DNA of 64,000 bases from Rahnella aceris (GTDB lineage Bacteria > Pseudomonadota > Gammaproteobacteria > Enterobacterales > Enterobacteriaceae): positions 1,860,001-1,924,000 of the forward strand of contig NZ_JAADJV010000001.1 in NCBI RefSeq assembly GCF_011684115.1, given 5' to 3'. The notes under the pieces were generated by a model. It had not been told where the DNA came from and ran no database searches. It saw nothing but the letters and a program-made list of their open reading frames with translations. Positions within the stretch are counted from its first letter, which is position 1. Each line of letters starts with the position of its first letter. This document shows positions 16,049 to 25,196 of this stretch, piece after piece. A program made the position numbers and the translations under genes.

Positions 16049-16915
16049 ATGTCATCGTTTTCAGGTATCTGGGTCCCGCTGGTCACGCCTTTTCATCAGG
16101 GTGAGATCGACTTTACTGCACTGAAATCATTGTGCACCCGGCTGCTCAAACGGGGCATTGACGGCGTCGTCGTCTGTGGTACGACCGGTGAAGCCCCGAT
16201 GCTCACCAAAGAAGAACAACTGCAGGTTCTGGATGCTGTGCTGGAAGTGGTACCGGGTCATCAGGTGATCATGGGGCTGTCAGGCACGCATATGCCAGTT
16301 ATCCGTGAAATGCAGGATGCGATTTTACACCGTCCTGTTGCTGGTTTGCTGATCCCCGCGCCTTACTACATCCGCCCTTCTCAGGCCGCACTGGTCGCCT
16401 GGTTTACGGAAATTGCAGATCACGCCACAGTGCCGGTGGTGCTTTACAATATTCCTTATCGTACTGGCGTACAGATGGAGCTGGACACATTCCGTCAGCT
16501 GGCAAAACATCCGCGCATTACCGCCGTAAAAGATTGCGGAGGCAGCATAGACCTGACGCTTTCACTGATTGCTGACGGCGAACTCGACGTACTGTGTGGC
16601 GAAGACGTGCAGATATTTTCAACCCTGAGCCTGGGCGGTAAAGGGGCGATTGCTGCCTCGTCGCATATTTTCACGGAAGAGTTTGTTCAACTGATTAAAC
16701 AGTTCAAAGAGCAGGATATCGTTGCCGCACGTAAAACCTTCTTTGGCTTACTGCCAATGATTCGTCTGATGTTTTCTGCCCCGAATCCGGCGGCCATTAA
16801 GTTCGCGTTATCGCTGGACGGCTTGATGGATAACGAGCTGCGTTCTCCTATGCTGCCCGCGCCTGAAAACGTTGAACTGGCCGTGCGTGGCCTCCTGAAC
16901 CAGCACTCGCGCTGA
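16049..16915 (+). CDS. DapA-family aldolase/lyase (dihydrodipicolinate synthase-like)
   Basis: A 288-aa TIM-barrel protein of the class I aldolase DapA/NanA family. The Schiff-base lysine lies in TAVKDCGGS, the conserved tyrosine in LYNIPYRTG, and the N-terminal GTTGEAPMLTKEE loop is present. The length fits dapA (4-hydroxy-tetrahydrodipicolinate synthase, pyruvate plus aspartate semialdehyde), but paralogues with other substrates look alike, and the position is not that of the housekeeping dapA. A GGAAC ribosome site precedes the ATG. The 173 bases to gstA hold no gene, and no terminator was seen. Confidence 0.8.
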   Translation: MSSFSGIWVPLVTPFHQGEIDFTALKSLCTRLLKRGIDGVVVCGTTGEAPMLTKEEQLQVLDAVLEVVPGHQVIMGLSGTHMPVIREMQDAILHRPVAGLLIPAPYYIRPSQAALVAWFTEIADHATVPVVLYNIPYRTGVQMELDTFRQLAKHPRITAVKDCGGSIDLTLSLIADGELDVLCGEDVQIFSTLSLGGKGAIAASSHIFTEEFVQLIKQFKEQDIVAARKTFFGLLPMIRLMFSAPNPAAIKFALSLDGLMDNELRSPMLPAPENVELAVRGLLNQHSR

Positions 16916-17088
16916 GGGCGTATGTTTGATCAGAATATGAGTAACCGGACGCACTGTCACAATTAAAACACTGACTTTTGCTCCCGCCAGTTCTAGGATA
17001 GAAGCAGTTTTTATATAGCCCTATCGCCACCCTGTGAAACGGTAATGTCTCGCGGGGTCCGGCGGGTTGCTCATCCAATGGAGTGTTT

Positions 17089-17694
17089 ATGAAACTGTAT
17101 TATAAACCCGGAGCCTGTTCCCTTTCCCCTCATATCATCCTGCGTGAAGCGGGTCTGGACTTCAGCATTGAGAAGGTTGATCTGGCGACCAAGAAAACAG
17201 AAACCGGTGATGACTTCCTCGCAGTGAACCCCAAGGGGCAGATCCCCACGCTGTTACTCAATGATGGCAGTATTCTGACCGAAGGCGTGGCTATCGTGCA
17301 GTATCTGGCAGACCAGAAACCAGACCGTCAGCTGATGCCGGAACAAGGCACGCTGGCCCGTTATCACGCGCTGGAATGGCTGAACTACATTGCAACTGAG
17401 CTGCATAAAGGTTTCTCGCCATTGTTTAATCCGAAAGCCCCCGAAGAGTTCAAGACATTAACCCGCGAAGCACTGAGCAAAAAATTTGCTTACGTGAATA
17501 CCGCCCTCAAAGACAATCATTTCCTGCTGGGTACGCGTTTCAGCGTGGCAGATGCTTACCTGTTTACCGTGATGGGTTGGGCGAAGGCACTGAAATTTGA
17601 TCTGAGCGCACTGACGGAACTGAACGCCTACCTTGACCGCGTTGCCGCACGCCCGGCTGTTGATGCGGCTCTGTCGGCTGAAGGTCTGAAATAA
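17089..17694 (+). CDS. gstA: Glutathione S-transferase
   Basis: A 201-aa beta-class GST: thioredoxin-like N-terminal domain (about 1-80, with [15 protein letters not shown] containing the Cys10-type residue and NPKGQIPTL with the cis-proline) and helical C-terminal domain (about 88-201, with FSVADAYLF). It conjugates glutathione to electrophiles in the cytosol. The ATG at 17089 has a GGAG site at 17080-17083; a GTG two codons upstream overlaps that site and is unlikely. E. coli gstA also lies beside pdxY, which supports the name. Confidence 0.92.
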   Translation: MKLYYKPGACSLSPHIILREAGLDFSIEKVDLATKKTETGDDFLAVNPKGQIPTLLLNDGSILTEGVAIVQYLADQKPDRQLMPEQGTLARYHALEWLNYIATELHKGFSPLFNPKAPEEFKTLTREALSKKFAYVNTALKDNHFLLGTRFSVADAYLFTVMGWAKALKFDLSALTELNAYLDRVAARPAVDAALSAEGLK

Positions 17695-17720
17695 CCGCTT
17701 TCGTGGTGTGATCGCCAACA

Positions 17721-17757
17721 AAAACGCCCCGGCAGCTACAGCGCGGGGCGTTTTTTT
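17721..17757 (+). terminator. Rho-independent terminator after gstA (usable by pdxY too)
   Basis: AAAACGCCCCG (17721-17731) pairs with CGGGGCGTTTT (17744-17754), followed by a T-run to 17757. The A-run on the left means it may also end pdxY transcription from the other strand. Confidence 0.9.
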
Positions 17758-17786
17758 ATTCAGGAAAAGAGGTATTCAGGCAGTGA

Positions 17787-18647
17787 TTACAGTTTTACCG
17801 CCGGGAAATGATGCTCAGGTTTGACCATTTTGTCCTGCGCTGCCACGATTTGCAGCTCGTATTCACCCATCGCATGCGTCGCCAGCATGACTTCATAAAC
17901 TGCAGCGGTCACGTGCTCAAGCGCTTTATCCAGTGCTTCACCCTTGAGCAAATTCACCAGCAATAAACCGCTGGTCAGGTCACCCACGCCAACCGGCTGA
18001 CGGACACCGAAATCAACCAGCGGACGGTCGATGTGCCACGCTTCACTCGCAGTAACCAACAGCATTTCAAAACGGTCACTGTGATAACCAGCGCGGCTCA
18101 GGTGCTTCACCAGCACAATTTTCGGGCCTTTGCTGATCAGCTCCCGCGCAGTGACGACGGCTTCTTCAACGCTTGCCACGGCGTGACCGCTCAGCAGTTC
18201 AAGCTCCAGCAGATTCGGCGCGATAATGTCACAGTTAACCAGCGCCTGGTTGCAATGGAACTCAGCAACGCCCGGCGCCACGATACAGCCTTTTTCAGGA
18301 TGTCCCATGACCGGATCGCAAAAATACCAGGCATCGGGATTCGCAGCTTTCACCCGACGAACAATCTCCAGAATACTTTGCCCTTGCTCCGGCGAACCGA
18401 TATAGCCACTCAGCACCGCGTCGCAATCCTTCAGACGATCAATTTCCGCAATTCCCTGCGCAATTTCAGTCAGATGTGCTGCAGGCATCACGCAGCCGGT
18501 CCAGTGTCCGTACTGAGTGTGATTGGAAAACTGAACAGTATTCAGCGGCCAAACGTTTGCGCCCATACGACGCATAGGGAATTCCGCCGCGCTGTTACCC
18601 GCGTGTCCAAAAACTGTGTGTGACTGGATAGAAAGAATGCTTTTCAT
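17787..18647 (-). CDS. pdxY: Pyridoxal kinase PdxY
   Basis: A 286-aa ribokinase-family protein that phosphorylates pyridoxal in the PLP salvage pathway. The start [25 protein letters not shown] is nearly identical to known PdxY proteins and includes the substrate-binding segment; [17 protein letters not shown] near residue 218 carries the GxGD anion hole and catalytic Asp. It is followed on the same strand (upstream) by tyrS and pdxH, the order known from E. coli, linking PLP salvage with the PLP oxidase PdxH. Confidence 0.96.
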   Translation of the reverse strand: MKSILSIQSHTVFGHAGNSAAEFPMRRMGANVWPLNTVQFSNHTQYGHWTGCVMPAAHLTEIAQGIAEIDRLKDCDAVLSGYIGSPEQGQSILEIVRRVKAANPDAWYFCDPVMGHPEKGCIVAPGVAEFHCNQALVNCDIIAPNLLELELLSGHAVASVEEAVVTARELISKGPKIVLVKHLSRAGYHSDRFEMLLVTASEAWHIDRPLVDFGVRQPVGVGDLTSGLLLVNLLKGEALDKALEHVTAAVYEVMLATHAMGEYELQIVAAQDKMVKPEHHFPAVKL

Positions 18648-18750
18648 GAAGAATTTCCGATTGCAACGTCATCGGGGAGATGGCGGGATTACTGATATCA
18701 GGGAACAAAAACGGGAGACCTTGCAGCCCCCCGTCCTACCGGCCTAAAAC

Positions 18751-20025
18751 TTATGCCCAGAGCAACAGCGTATAGTTCTTTTTACCGCGACGCAGCAAGG
18801 TATAACGGCCAAACAGACGATCACTGTCAGCGAAGCTGTATTCTGTATCCGTCTGTTTTTCGCCATTTACAGAAACCGCGTTAGAGGAAATCATGGTACG
18901 CGCCTGGCCTTTCGACGGTGCCATACCGGCGATAACCAGCGCCTGTTGCAGATCCGTATCACGAGGCACTTCAAACAGTTCCAGGCCATCCTGCGCAAGC
19001 TGGCCGAAATCGACCTCTGTCATCTCGCTCAGGGAACCGGAGAACAGGCTCTGCGTAATGCGTTTTGCGGCCGCCAGACCTTCTGCACCATGAACCATAC
19101 CGGTGACTTCCTCAGCCAGAACGTACTGTGCGCGTGGCGCTTTACCGCTGGTTTTGTCTTCTTCTTCCAGCGCATTGATGTCTTCAATGCTCATGAAGGT
19201 GAAGAATTTCAGGAAGCGGTAAACGTCAGCATCCGCCGTGTTGATCCAGAACTGGTAGAATTTGTACGGGCTGGTTTTCTTCGGATCCAGCCAGACTGCG
19301 CCACCTTCAGTTTTACCAAATTTAGTGCCGTCAGATTTGGTGATCAACGGAACGGTCAGGCCAAACACCTGTTTCTGATGCAGACGACGGGTCAGATCGA
19401 TACCTGACGTAATGTTACCCCACTGGTCCGAACCGCCGATTTGCAGCTCAACTTTGTGCAGATCGTAGAGGGAGGCAAAATCGTAACCCTGCAACAGGTT
19501 GTAAGAGAATTCAGTGAAGGAGATACCACTGTCATCACGGTTCAGACGCTGTTTCACCGCTTCTTTATTGATCATCTGGTTAACAGAGAAGTGCTTACCG
19601 ATATCACGCAGGAAAGTCAGCACGTTCATGCTGCCGAACCAGTCATAGTTATTGGCGGTGATAGCGCTGTTTTCGCCACAGCTGAAATCCAGGAACGGCG
19701 AAACCTGCTGGCGGATTTTCTCAACCCATTCATTCACGGTTTCATTGGTGTTCAGCTTACGCTCCGTGGCTTTAAAGCTCGGATCGCCGATCAGACCGGT
19801 TGCGCCACCCACCAGAGCCACTGGCTTGTGCCCGTTCAGCTGAAAGCGTTTCAGGCAAAGCAAAGGCACCAGATGTCCCAAATGCAAGCTGTCTGCGGTA
19901 GGATCGAAACCGCAATAGAGTGCAATTGGCCCTTGCGCCAGTCGCTCTGCTAACGCTTCTTCATCCGTCACCTGGGCAATGAGGCCCCGCTCTTGCAATT
20001 GTTTAATCAGGTTGCTGCTCGCCAT
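18751..20025 (-). CDS. tyrS: Tyrosyl-tRNA synthetase
   Basis: A 424-aa class I aminoacyl-tRNA synthetase that charges tRNA-Tyr. The HIGH-type motif is HLGH in [14 protein letters not shown] (about residue 45), the KMSKS-type motif is KFGKT in [13 protein letters not shown], and an S4 RNA-binding domain forms the C-terminus. The length equals that of E. coli TyrS. The start at 20025 has a GGAG site 8 bases upstream; a TTG directly before it is not needed. It lies between pdxY and pdxH on the same strand. Confidence 0.97.
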   Translation of the reverse strand: MASSNLIKQLQERGLIAQVTDEEALAERLAQGPIALYCGFDPTADSLHLGHLVPLLCLKRFQLNGHKPVALVGGATGLIGDPSFKATERKLNTNETVNEWVEKIRQQVSPFLDFSCGENSAITANNYDWFGSMNVLTFLRDIGKHFSVNQMINKEAVKQRLNRDDSGISFTEFSYNLLQGYDFASLYDLHKVELQIGGSDQWGNITSGIDLTRRLHQKQVFGLTVPLITKSDGTKFGKTEGGAVWLDPKKTSPYKFYQFWINTADADVYRFLKFFTFMSIEDINALEEEDKTSGKAPRAQYVLAEEVTGMVHGAEGLAAAKRITQSLFSGSLSEMTEVDFGQLAQDGLELFEVPRDTDLQQALVIAGMAPSKGQARTMISSNAVSVNGEKQTDTEYSFADSDRLFGRYTLLRRGKKNYTLLLWA

Positions 20026-20187
20026 CAAAGACTCCGTTTGTTTGTACTCAGAAATATGTACTGAATGTGTGCAGATTCATGTCTGACATCATGCCGTGCA
20101 TGTGCCTTTTCTCTCACCTTTACGGGGAACGACATAGAATAAAGCGCCCGTCGTCCGAGCGCTAGGAAATCGCGTATTTTTTCGTGG

Positions 20188-20853
20188 TCAGGGGGCGAGG
20201 CGGTCTATTTTCCAGCCAGTTTGAGGCTCTGCTTCGTCACGCTGGTAAATGAACCGATCGTGCAGACGATGTTCACCGCCCTGCCAGAACTCCATCGAAT
20301 CCACTTTGACGCGGAAACCGCCCCAGAAACTTGGCAGCGGCACTTCGCCATTGCTGAATTTCTGTTTCAGTTCGAGGAATTTGCTTTCGAGCACGCCGCG
20401 TGCCGAAATTCGGCTGGACTGCTGCGAAACCCATGCGCCGATCTGGCTATCTTTCGGGCGGCTGGTGAAGTATTTCATGACTTCCAGCGTAGAGAGACGT
20501 TCTGCCTGACCGAGCACAATCACCTGCCGGTCCAGCATGTGCCACGGAAACAACAGGCTGATGCGTGAGTTGTTTGCCAGTTGCTGCGCCTTGCGACTCC
20601 CCAGATTGGTGTAAAACACCAGCCCCTTTTCGTCGTAGTGCTTAAGCAGCACAATGCGCTGGAAAGGCTGTCCGCGCTCATCAACCGTCGCCACCACCAT
20701 CGCCGTCGGGTCAGCCAGACGGGCGTCACAGGCCTGTTTCAGCCAGTGTTCAAACAAAGGCAGCGGCTCAGGGGTTAAATCAGCACGACGCAGCCCGCCA
20801 CGGGTGTATTCGCGGCGCGAGTCCGCAATATCAAACTCTTTGTTATCAGACAT
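20188..20853 (-). CDS. pdxH: Pyridoxine/pyridoxamine 5-phosphate oxidase
   Basis: A 221-aa FMN enzyme that oxidises PNP and PMP to PLP, the last step of vitamin B6 synthesis and salvage. Conserved stretches include [14 protein letters not shown] at the N-terminus, [23 protein letters not shown] around the FMN site and FWGGFRVK...[13 protein letters not shown] near the C-terminus. It is three residues longer than the E. coli protein. The ribosome site before 20853 is weak. It lies 162 bases upstream of tyrS on the same strand. Confidence 0.97.
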   Translation of the reverse strand: MSDNKEFDIADSRREYTRGGLRRADLTPEPLPLFEHWLKQACDARLADPTAMVVATVDERGQPFQRIVLLKHYDEKGLVFYTNLGSRKAQQLANNSRISLLFPWHMLDRQVIVLGQAERLSTLEVMKYFTSRPKDSQIGAWVSQQSSRISARGVLESKFLELKQKFSNGEVPLPSFWGGFRVKVDSMEFWQGGEHRLHDRFIYQRDEAEPQTGWKIDRLAP

Positions 20854-20898
20854 ATGGATTAAGTTGCGTATCTAAGGAAGGTAAGCGCATTGTGCACC

Positions 20899-20933
20899 CG
20901 CCGCGTCAGGATCTCAATGTTCCTGACGCGGCG
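20899..20933. repeat. Perfect 12-base inverted repeat between mliC and pdxH
   Basis: CGCCGCGTCAGG (20899-20910) faces CCTGACGCGGCG (20922-20933) around an 11-base loop. It would form a very stable RNA hairpin after mliC on the minus strand, but there is no T-run, so it is not a standard terminator. It may stabilise the 3-prime end of mliC mRNA or be a REP-like element. Confidence 0.6.
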
Positions 20934-20980
20934 CGGAGTAAACGCAGCCAGCGCATCTGCAACTCGAAGTATGAAAGGGG

Positions 20981-21292
20981 TTATTTTTGGACGCAGTCGT
21001 CGATAATGACGTTCTCACCACGCTGCACAAAGGCCTGATTACCTTTAGACCAGAACGTGTAATGGCCATCGCTGTATTGGGTGCCAGAAGCGGACTCAAT
21101 CTGTTTCAGTTTCAGCTGTTCACCATCGAGAACCATACTGACCTGCTGCGCCGGTTTATCCAGCGTGATCGTCAGCGGTAAGGTCCCGCACTGGTAGTGT
21201 AATTCTTCTGTCGGACTTTCGGTCTGGTGGCTGAACTGGCTGCATCCTGCCAGTGTGAATCCTGCTAACGTAGCGATAATCGCCTTTTTCAT
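20981..21292 (-). CDS. mliC: Membrane-bound C-type lysozyme inhibitor
   Basis: A 103-aa lipoprotein precursor (YdhA). The signal peptide ends in the lipobox LAGC, placing the lipid on Cys17 or so, then the mature MliC domain follows with YQCGTLPL and YTFWSKGNQAFV segments and a terminal DDC that can bridge to the first Cys. It blocks host or environmental c-type lysozyme at the cell envelope. The start at 21292 has a GGGAG site; an in-frame ATG 8 codons upstream does not. anmK lies just upstream on the same strand, giving a cell-wall themed pair. Confidence 0.92.
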   Translation of the reverse strand: MKKAIIATLAGFTLAGCSQFSHQTESPTEELHYQCGTLPLTITLDKPAQQVSMVLDGEQLKLKQIESASGTQYSDGHYTFWSKGNQAFVQRGENVIIDDCVQK

Positions 21293-21376
21293 TCGGTGCT
21301 CCCTGATGGTCTTCAATTATCTCTTTTATGTACCACGCCCGCAGGCGCAGCACATTGAGATAAAACCGAGAACGCA

Positions 21377-22495
21377 TCAGGAACGGGTTGAAACAACCGG
21401 ATAAATTGCGCCGAGCAGAGTTTCACGACTTGCACCGGTAACCGACGGCAAATTGCCCGGCTGACCGGATAACGTGCGGAATGCCAGCCAGGCAAACGCC
21501 AGTGCTTCCATGTCATCACCGCTGATACCGCAGGCATCCGTGGTGCAAACTTCCGTGCCCGGCAACATGGCTGAGAGTCGCGCCATCAGTAACGGATTGC
21601 GCGCCCCGCCGCCACACACCATCAGCCGGTCGCATCCGCCAGCCAGTTGCACTTGCTCGGCGATGCTTACTGCGGTCAGTTCAGCCAGCGTCGCCTGCAC
21701 ATCCGGCGGGGAGATTTCAGGAGCACGCGCCAGTTGCTTTTCCAGCCACGCCATATTGAAATATTCACGCCCGGTACTTTTCGGTGCCGGTTCGGCAAAG
21801 TAAGGATCAGACAGCATCTGCTGGAGCAAACGTAAGTTCACCCGCCCCTGATTTGCCCATTCAGCCCCTTTATCATATGGCTGTGCCAGATGACGCCAGA
21901 CCCACGCATCCATCAACATATTTCCCGGACCGGTATCGTAACCACGCACCGGCTGGCCCGGCAGCAGCATTGAAAGATTCGCGATGCCGCCAATATTGAG
22001 GATCATACGGCGCTCGGCCGGATCAGCCAGCAATGCCTGATGGAAAGCAGGCACCAGCGGCGCGCCCTGCCCGCCCCATGCCATATCCCGGCGACGAAAA
22101 TCGCCCACGGTGGTAATGCCGGTCATGGCCGCAATGCGGTTGTTATCACCCAGTTGCATAGAAAATGTCGTGTCACCTTTCGGCTGATGCCAGACAGTTT
22201 GCCCGTGGCAGCCAATGGCGGTCACTTCGTCAGGGGAGATATTGGCATTTTTCAACAAACCTAATACGGCCTCACCGAACAAAATACCCAGCTGAGTATC
22301 AAGCGTCCCGACCTGTTCAAGCGTCACCTGCTGGCCCTGACACATCCCGAGGATCGCATTTTTCAAAGCCAGAGGAATAGGATGTGAATAGCTGGCTTGC
22401 TGCGCGACCATGTGCTCATCAATGGCGGCCAGTACGACATCAACACCGTCGAGACTGGTGCCGGACATCACACCGATATAGCGACCTGACTTCAT
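21377..22495 (-). CDS. anmK: Anhydro-N-acetylmuramic acid kinase
   Basis: A 372-aa kinase that both opens and phosphorylates 1,6-anhydro-MurNAc, giving MurNAc-6-phosphate in peptidoglycan recycling. The N-terminus [22 protein letters not shown] carries the ATP-binding GTSLDG motif; GCHGQTVWH and VCGGGARNP are the other family marks. The start at 22495 matches the E. coli protein; a second ATG three codons upstream (22504) has a GGAGAG site and could be used instead. It is upstream of mliC on the same strand and divergent from slyB. Confidence 0.95.
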   Translation of the reverse strand: MKSGRYIGVMSGTSLDGVDVVLAAIDEHMVAQQASYSHPIPLALKNAILGMCQGQQVTLEQVGTLDTQLGILFGEAVLGLLKNANISPDEVTAIGCHGQTVWHQPKGDTTFSMQLGDNNRIAAMTGITTVGDFRRRDMAWGGQGAPLVPAFHQALLADPAERRMILNIGGIANLSMLLPGQPVRGYDTGPGNMLMDAWVWRHLAQPYDKGAEWANQGRVNLRLLQQMLSDPYFAEPAPKSTGREYFNMAWLEKQLARAPEISPPDVQATLAELTAVSIAEQVQLAGGCDRLMVCGGGARNPLLMARLSAMLPGTEVCTTDACGISGDDMEALAFAWLAFRTLSGQPGNLPSVTGASRETLLGAIYPVVSTRS

Positions 22496-22732
22496 AGATA
22501 ACATCCTTAACTCTCCAGGAAACTCGTCAGAAAAAGTAATCACCACAGAGTAATCGGTATTTGAAGGGCAACGCCATGAGTTACTGATTTTTTATTACAT
22601 GGTGTGATGACTTCGTGTTTTTCTTGTTACGTTTTTTATTCCTGAAAATAGCCGTGTTGTAAAAACCACCAATAACAACATCGGATACCCGTATTTTTGA
22701 TTGCGCACTTTGCTGTCTAAAACGTAAACCTG

Positions 22733-22767
22733 CGTTTATTATTAGTTGAGCACGCCTTCTGTATACT
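22733..22767 (+). promoter_or_regulatory. PhoP-type box and -10 element of slyB
   Basis: In the 397-base gap between anmK and slyB, the half-sites CGTTTA (22733-22738) and AGTTGA (22744-22749) are 5 bases apart, like the PhoP direct repeat (T/G)GTTTA-N5-(T/G)GTTTA, and end 12 bases before a TATACT -10 (22762-22767), the canonical PhoP spacing. slyB is a known PhoP target in E. coli and Salmonella. The second half-site is a poor match. The leader would be about 120 bases long. Nothing else was recognised in the gap. Confidence 0.6.
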
Positions 22768-22892
22768 AGGTGGAAGTGAAACAAGTATGTTATATGACAC
22801 CTTCGACACTGATGTTGAACTTGTGCACTGTTTTTTCTCTGTTGGTGCCGCTACTCTCAAACGTATGCAGCAGCATAATAAAGGAGCTATTT

Positions 22893-23363
22893 ATGATTAA
22901 GCGTTTACTCGTCGTCGCCCTTGCCGGTGTTTCCCTTGCTGGCTGCGTCAGCGATAACTCTCTGTCTGGCGATGTTTACTCCGCATCCCAGGCGAAGCAA
23001 ATTCAGCAAGTGACCTACGGCACCATCGTGTCTACCCGTGCAGTACAAATCCAGGGCGGAGATGATGCAAACATCGTCGGCGCACTTGGTGGTGCGGTAT
23101 TGGGTGGTTTCCTGGGGAATACCGTCGGTGGGGGTACCGGACGTAGTCTGGCAACCGCTGCAGGTGCAGTCGCAGGTGGCGTTGCAGGTCAGGGTGTGCA
23201 AAGTTCGCTTAACCGTTCAAACGGCGTAGAACTGCAAATTCGTCGTGATGACGGTACAACCATTCAGGTGGTTCAGAAAGTCGGAGCAACCAAATTCAGC
23301 GTCGGCCAGCGTGTGAGCATGGCCAGCAGCGGTAGCACAATTACTGTGTCCCCTGGCGCCTGA
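22893..23363 (+). CDS. slyB: Outer-membrane lipoprotein SlyB
   Basis: A 156-aa lipoprotein precursor with signal peptide and lipobox LAGC (Cys18), a glycine-zipper segment (about residues 60-105, GGAVLGGFLGNTVGGGTGRS and so on) and a C-terminal strand-rich domain. SlyB (PcpY) is a PhoPQ-regulated lipoprotein that protects the outer membrane. The start at 22893 follows AGGAG; the frame is open 41 codons further upstream but without a ribosome site near the earlier ATG. It is divergent from anmK and convergent with slyA. Confidence 0.96.
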   Translation: MIKRLLVVALAGVSLAGCVSDNSLSGDVYSASQAKQIQQVTYGTIVSTRAVQIQGGDDANIVGALGGAVLGGFLGNTVGGGTGRSLATAAGAVAGGVAGQGVQSSLNRSNGVELQIRRDDGTTIQVVQKVGATKFSVGQRVSMASSGSTITVSPGA

Positions 23364-23383
23364 TTTTCCCGATCTCAACGCAA

Positions 23384-23414
23384 AAAACCGAAGCCAGTGG
23401 CTTCGGTTTTTTTA
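23384..23414. terminator. Bidirectional terminator between slyB and slyA
   Basis: An AACCGAAGCC stem faces GGCTTCGGTT around 3 bases, with an A-run on the left and a T-run on the right, so it can end both slyB (plus) and slyA (minus). Confidence 0.9.
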
Positions 23415-23474
23415 TGGGTAATTCTTTTCTGTCGGATCAAAAGCAACGCTGTGTGACGTAATAAAAGTCGATTT

Positions 23475-23909
23475 TTATGATTTGCTTTGCAGGGAAGCAA
23501 TATTTTTTTCCAGCCGGGACAACATCCCGCCCAGTTGTTCGATTTCAGAAGAAGACATGCCGGACAAAATTTCTTTACGCGTGCAATCAATAACTGATTC
23601 CATTTCATTAATGATCGGCGCGGCTTCTTCAGTCAGCTTGATGCGCTTAGCACGGCGATCGCTCGCACAAGTCTGACGGGTGATCAGCTTCTTTTCTTCC
23701 AGTTGATCAAGCGTACGAACCAGAGACGGTTGCTCAATCCCGATGGCTTTCGCCAGCTGAATCTGAGACTGCTCCGGAGGTAACATATTGATATTATGAA
23801 GTGTTACCCAATGTGTTTGCGTGAGTTCCAACGGTTTTAACCGATCGTCAATCAACGCACGCCAGGCACGAACTAATCGTGCTAGATCTGACCCCAGATT
23901 CGATTCCAA
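23475..23909 (-). CDS. slyA: MarR-family transcriptional regulator SlyA
   Basis: A 144-aa winged-helix dimer that binds palindromic DNA and responds to small aromatic compounds. The sequence is close to E. coli SlyA over its length ([20 protein letters not shown], then [22 protein letters not shown] as the recognition helix, then [14 protein letters not shown] as the wing). The start codon is TTG at 23909, preceded by a strong AGGAGGGG site; a rare TTG start is also used by E. coli slyA. A SlyA palindrome lies 18 bases upstream, pointing to autoregulation and control of the divergent ydhIJK operon. Confidence 0.95.
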   Translation of the reverse strand: MESNLGSDLARLVRAWRALIDDRLKPLELTQTHWVTLHNINMLPPEQSQIQLAKAIGIEQPSLVRTLDQLEEKKLITRQTCASDRRAKRIKLTEEAAPIINEMESVIDCTRKEILSGMSSSEIEQLGGMLSRLEKNIASLQSKS

Positions 23910-23926
23910 TTATCCCCTCCTTATAA

Positions 23927-23938
23927 TTAGCATGCTAA
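23927..23938. promoter_or_regulatory. SlyA operator palindrome
   Basis: TTAGCATGCTAA is a perfect palindrome matching the SlyA consensus TTAGCAAGCTAA at 11 of 12 positions. It lies 18 bases before the slyA start and upstream of ydhI, so it can serve both genes. Confidence 0.75.
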
Positions 23939-24094
23939 GATAACTCCCCAGAGTTTAGCTTAGTTTTAGGAACATTAATCGAGAAATTACAATTCTATAT
24001 ATAATAGTAGGTACGATTGCATCCGGAAGCAGAGTCTCTGCTTCCAAAGTTAAGCTTGTTTATAACACAATCACTGGCAGAGATTAATATTGTG

Positions 24095-24328
24095 AATGCG
24101 CAAATGTTTCACTCAGGCTTCCCGCTACCGGATCTGGTCCTGGGTGCCTCACTTTATTTCCCCCCGATGTTCAAAGCATTTTTACTGGGATTCGTATTCT
24201 GGCTTTTGATACATCGCGTGCTGCGTGATTGGATTTATTCCGGTGAAGTCTGGCATCCCACCCTGATGGATTTATCTCTTTTTGTGATCTCTATTTGTGC
24301 CGCACTGATGCTTATGGTGAACCTCTGA
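24095..24328 (+). CDS. ydhI: DUF1656 inner-membrane protein YdhI
   Basis: A small membrane protein (77 aa from the GTG at 24095) with two hydrophobic spans and the family segment [26 protein letters not shown]1656 proteins are the small third component of AaeA/AaeB-type efflux sets. The start is uncertain: an ATG at 24104 gives 74 aa and a TTG at 24017 gives 103 aa; the GTG is chosen because its length is closest to E. coli YdhI and a GAGA lies upstream. One base separates its stop from ydhJ, so ydhI, ydhJ and ydhK form an operon divergent from slyA. Confidence 0.88.
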   Translation, partial: NAQMFHSGFPLPDLVLGASLYFPPMFKAFLLGFVFWLLIHRVLRDWIYSGEVWHPTLMDLSLFVISICAALMLMVNL

Positions 24329-24329
24329 A

Positions 24330-25187
24330 ATGAAATTTAAGACACTCAAATATTTCTCTACCGTGCTGGTTTTCGCGGTCGCAATTTGTGCAGGCTGGTG
24401 GATGTGGAATTATTATATGCAATCGCCCTGGACCCGGGACGGCAAAGTGCGCGCCGAGATTGTCAATATCACGCCGGAAGTTTCGGGGCGCATTATTGAA
24501 ATAAATATCCATGATAACCAGTTTGTTAAAAGCGGAGACCCGCTTTTCAGTCTGGATCCGGTGCCTTTTAAAATCGCTGTTGATAATGCTGAAGCTGCAG
24601 TAGCGAAAGCCGCAGCTGATTTGGCCAAAGCCAGTCACGAAGCCCGGCGCCGCAGAGGGCTGGGTACCAATGTTATTTCCGCCGAATCCCTCGATGAATC
24701 CAATATCAGCGCCAAAGCTATGCAGGCGGCCTATCAGGCGGCACAGGCATCATTAGAACAGGCCAAATGGAATCTGAGTAAAACCACAATTGTTGCGCCG
24801 ACTGATGGTTATATCACCAATCTGCAAACCCGCCGTGGAAACTATGCCACGTCCGGGACACCGCTGGTCGGGCTGGTGGATATTCATTCTTTCTACATTC
24901 TGGGATATTTCGAAGAAACCAAACTCAAAAATATTCGCGAAGGTAACATGGCGGATATCACACTATTTAACGGCAATATTCCGTTGCAGGGTCGGGTCGA
25001 AAGTATTGGCCGGGCTATTTATGACCAGAGCCTCGATGCCCCGGAAGATTTGCTGATGAATGTGAAACCCAATGTGCCGTGGGTACGTCTGGCCCAGCGT
25101 GTGCCGGTGCGTATTCAGCTTGAGAATGTGCCGGAACACGTGGTGCTGGTTGCCGGAACCACCTGCACAATCGCAATCCGTAATTAA
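24330..25187 (+). CDS. ydhJ: HlyD-family membrane-fusion protein YdhJ
   Basis: A 285-aa periplasmic adaptor of the HlyD/AaeA type: one N-terminal membrane anchor (about 8-28), the lipoyl-like half with VSGRIIEINIHDNQFVKSGDPLF (about 48-70), a coiled-coil hairpin (about 80-150) and the second lipoyl half with APTDGYI. It links the inner-membrane pump YdhK to the outer membrane. It starts one base after ydhI and is followed after 9 bases by ydhK. Confidence 0.92.
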   Translation: MKFKTLKYFSTVLVFAVAICAGWWMWNYYMQSPWTRDGKVRAEIVNITPEVSGRIIEINIHDNQFVKSGDPLFSLDPVPFKIAVDNAEAAVAKAAADLAKASHEARRRRGLGTNVISAESLDESNISAKAMQAAYQAAQASLEQAKWNLSKTTIVAPTDGYITNLQTRRGNYATSGTPLVGLVDIHSFYILGYFEETKLKNIREGNMADITLFNGNIPLQGRVESIGRAIYDQSLDAPEDLLMNVKPNVPWVRLAQRVPVRIQLENVPEHVVLVAGTTCTIAIRN

Positions 25188-25196
25188 GGCCGCGCA

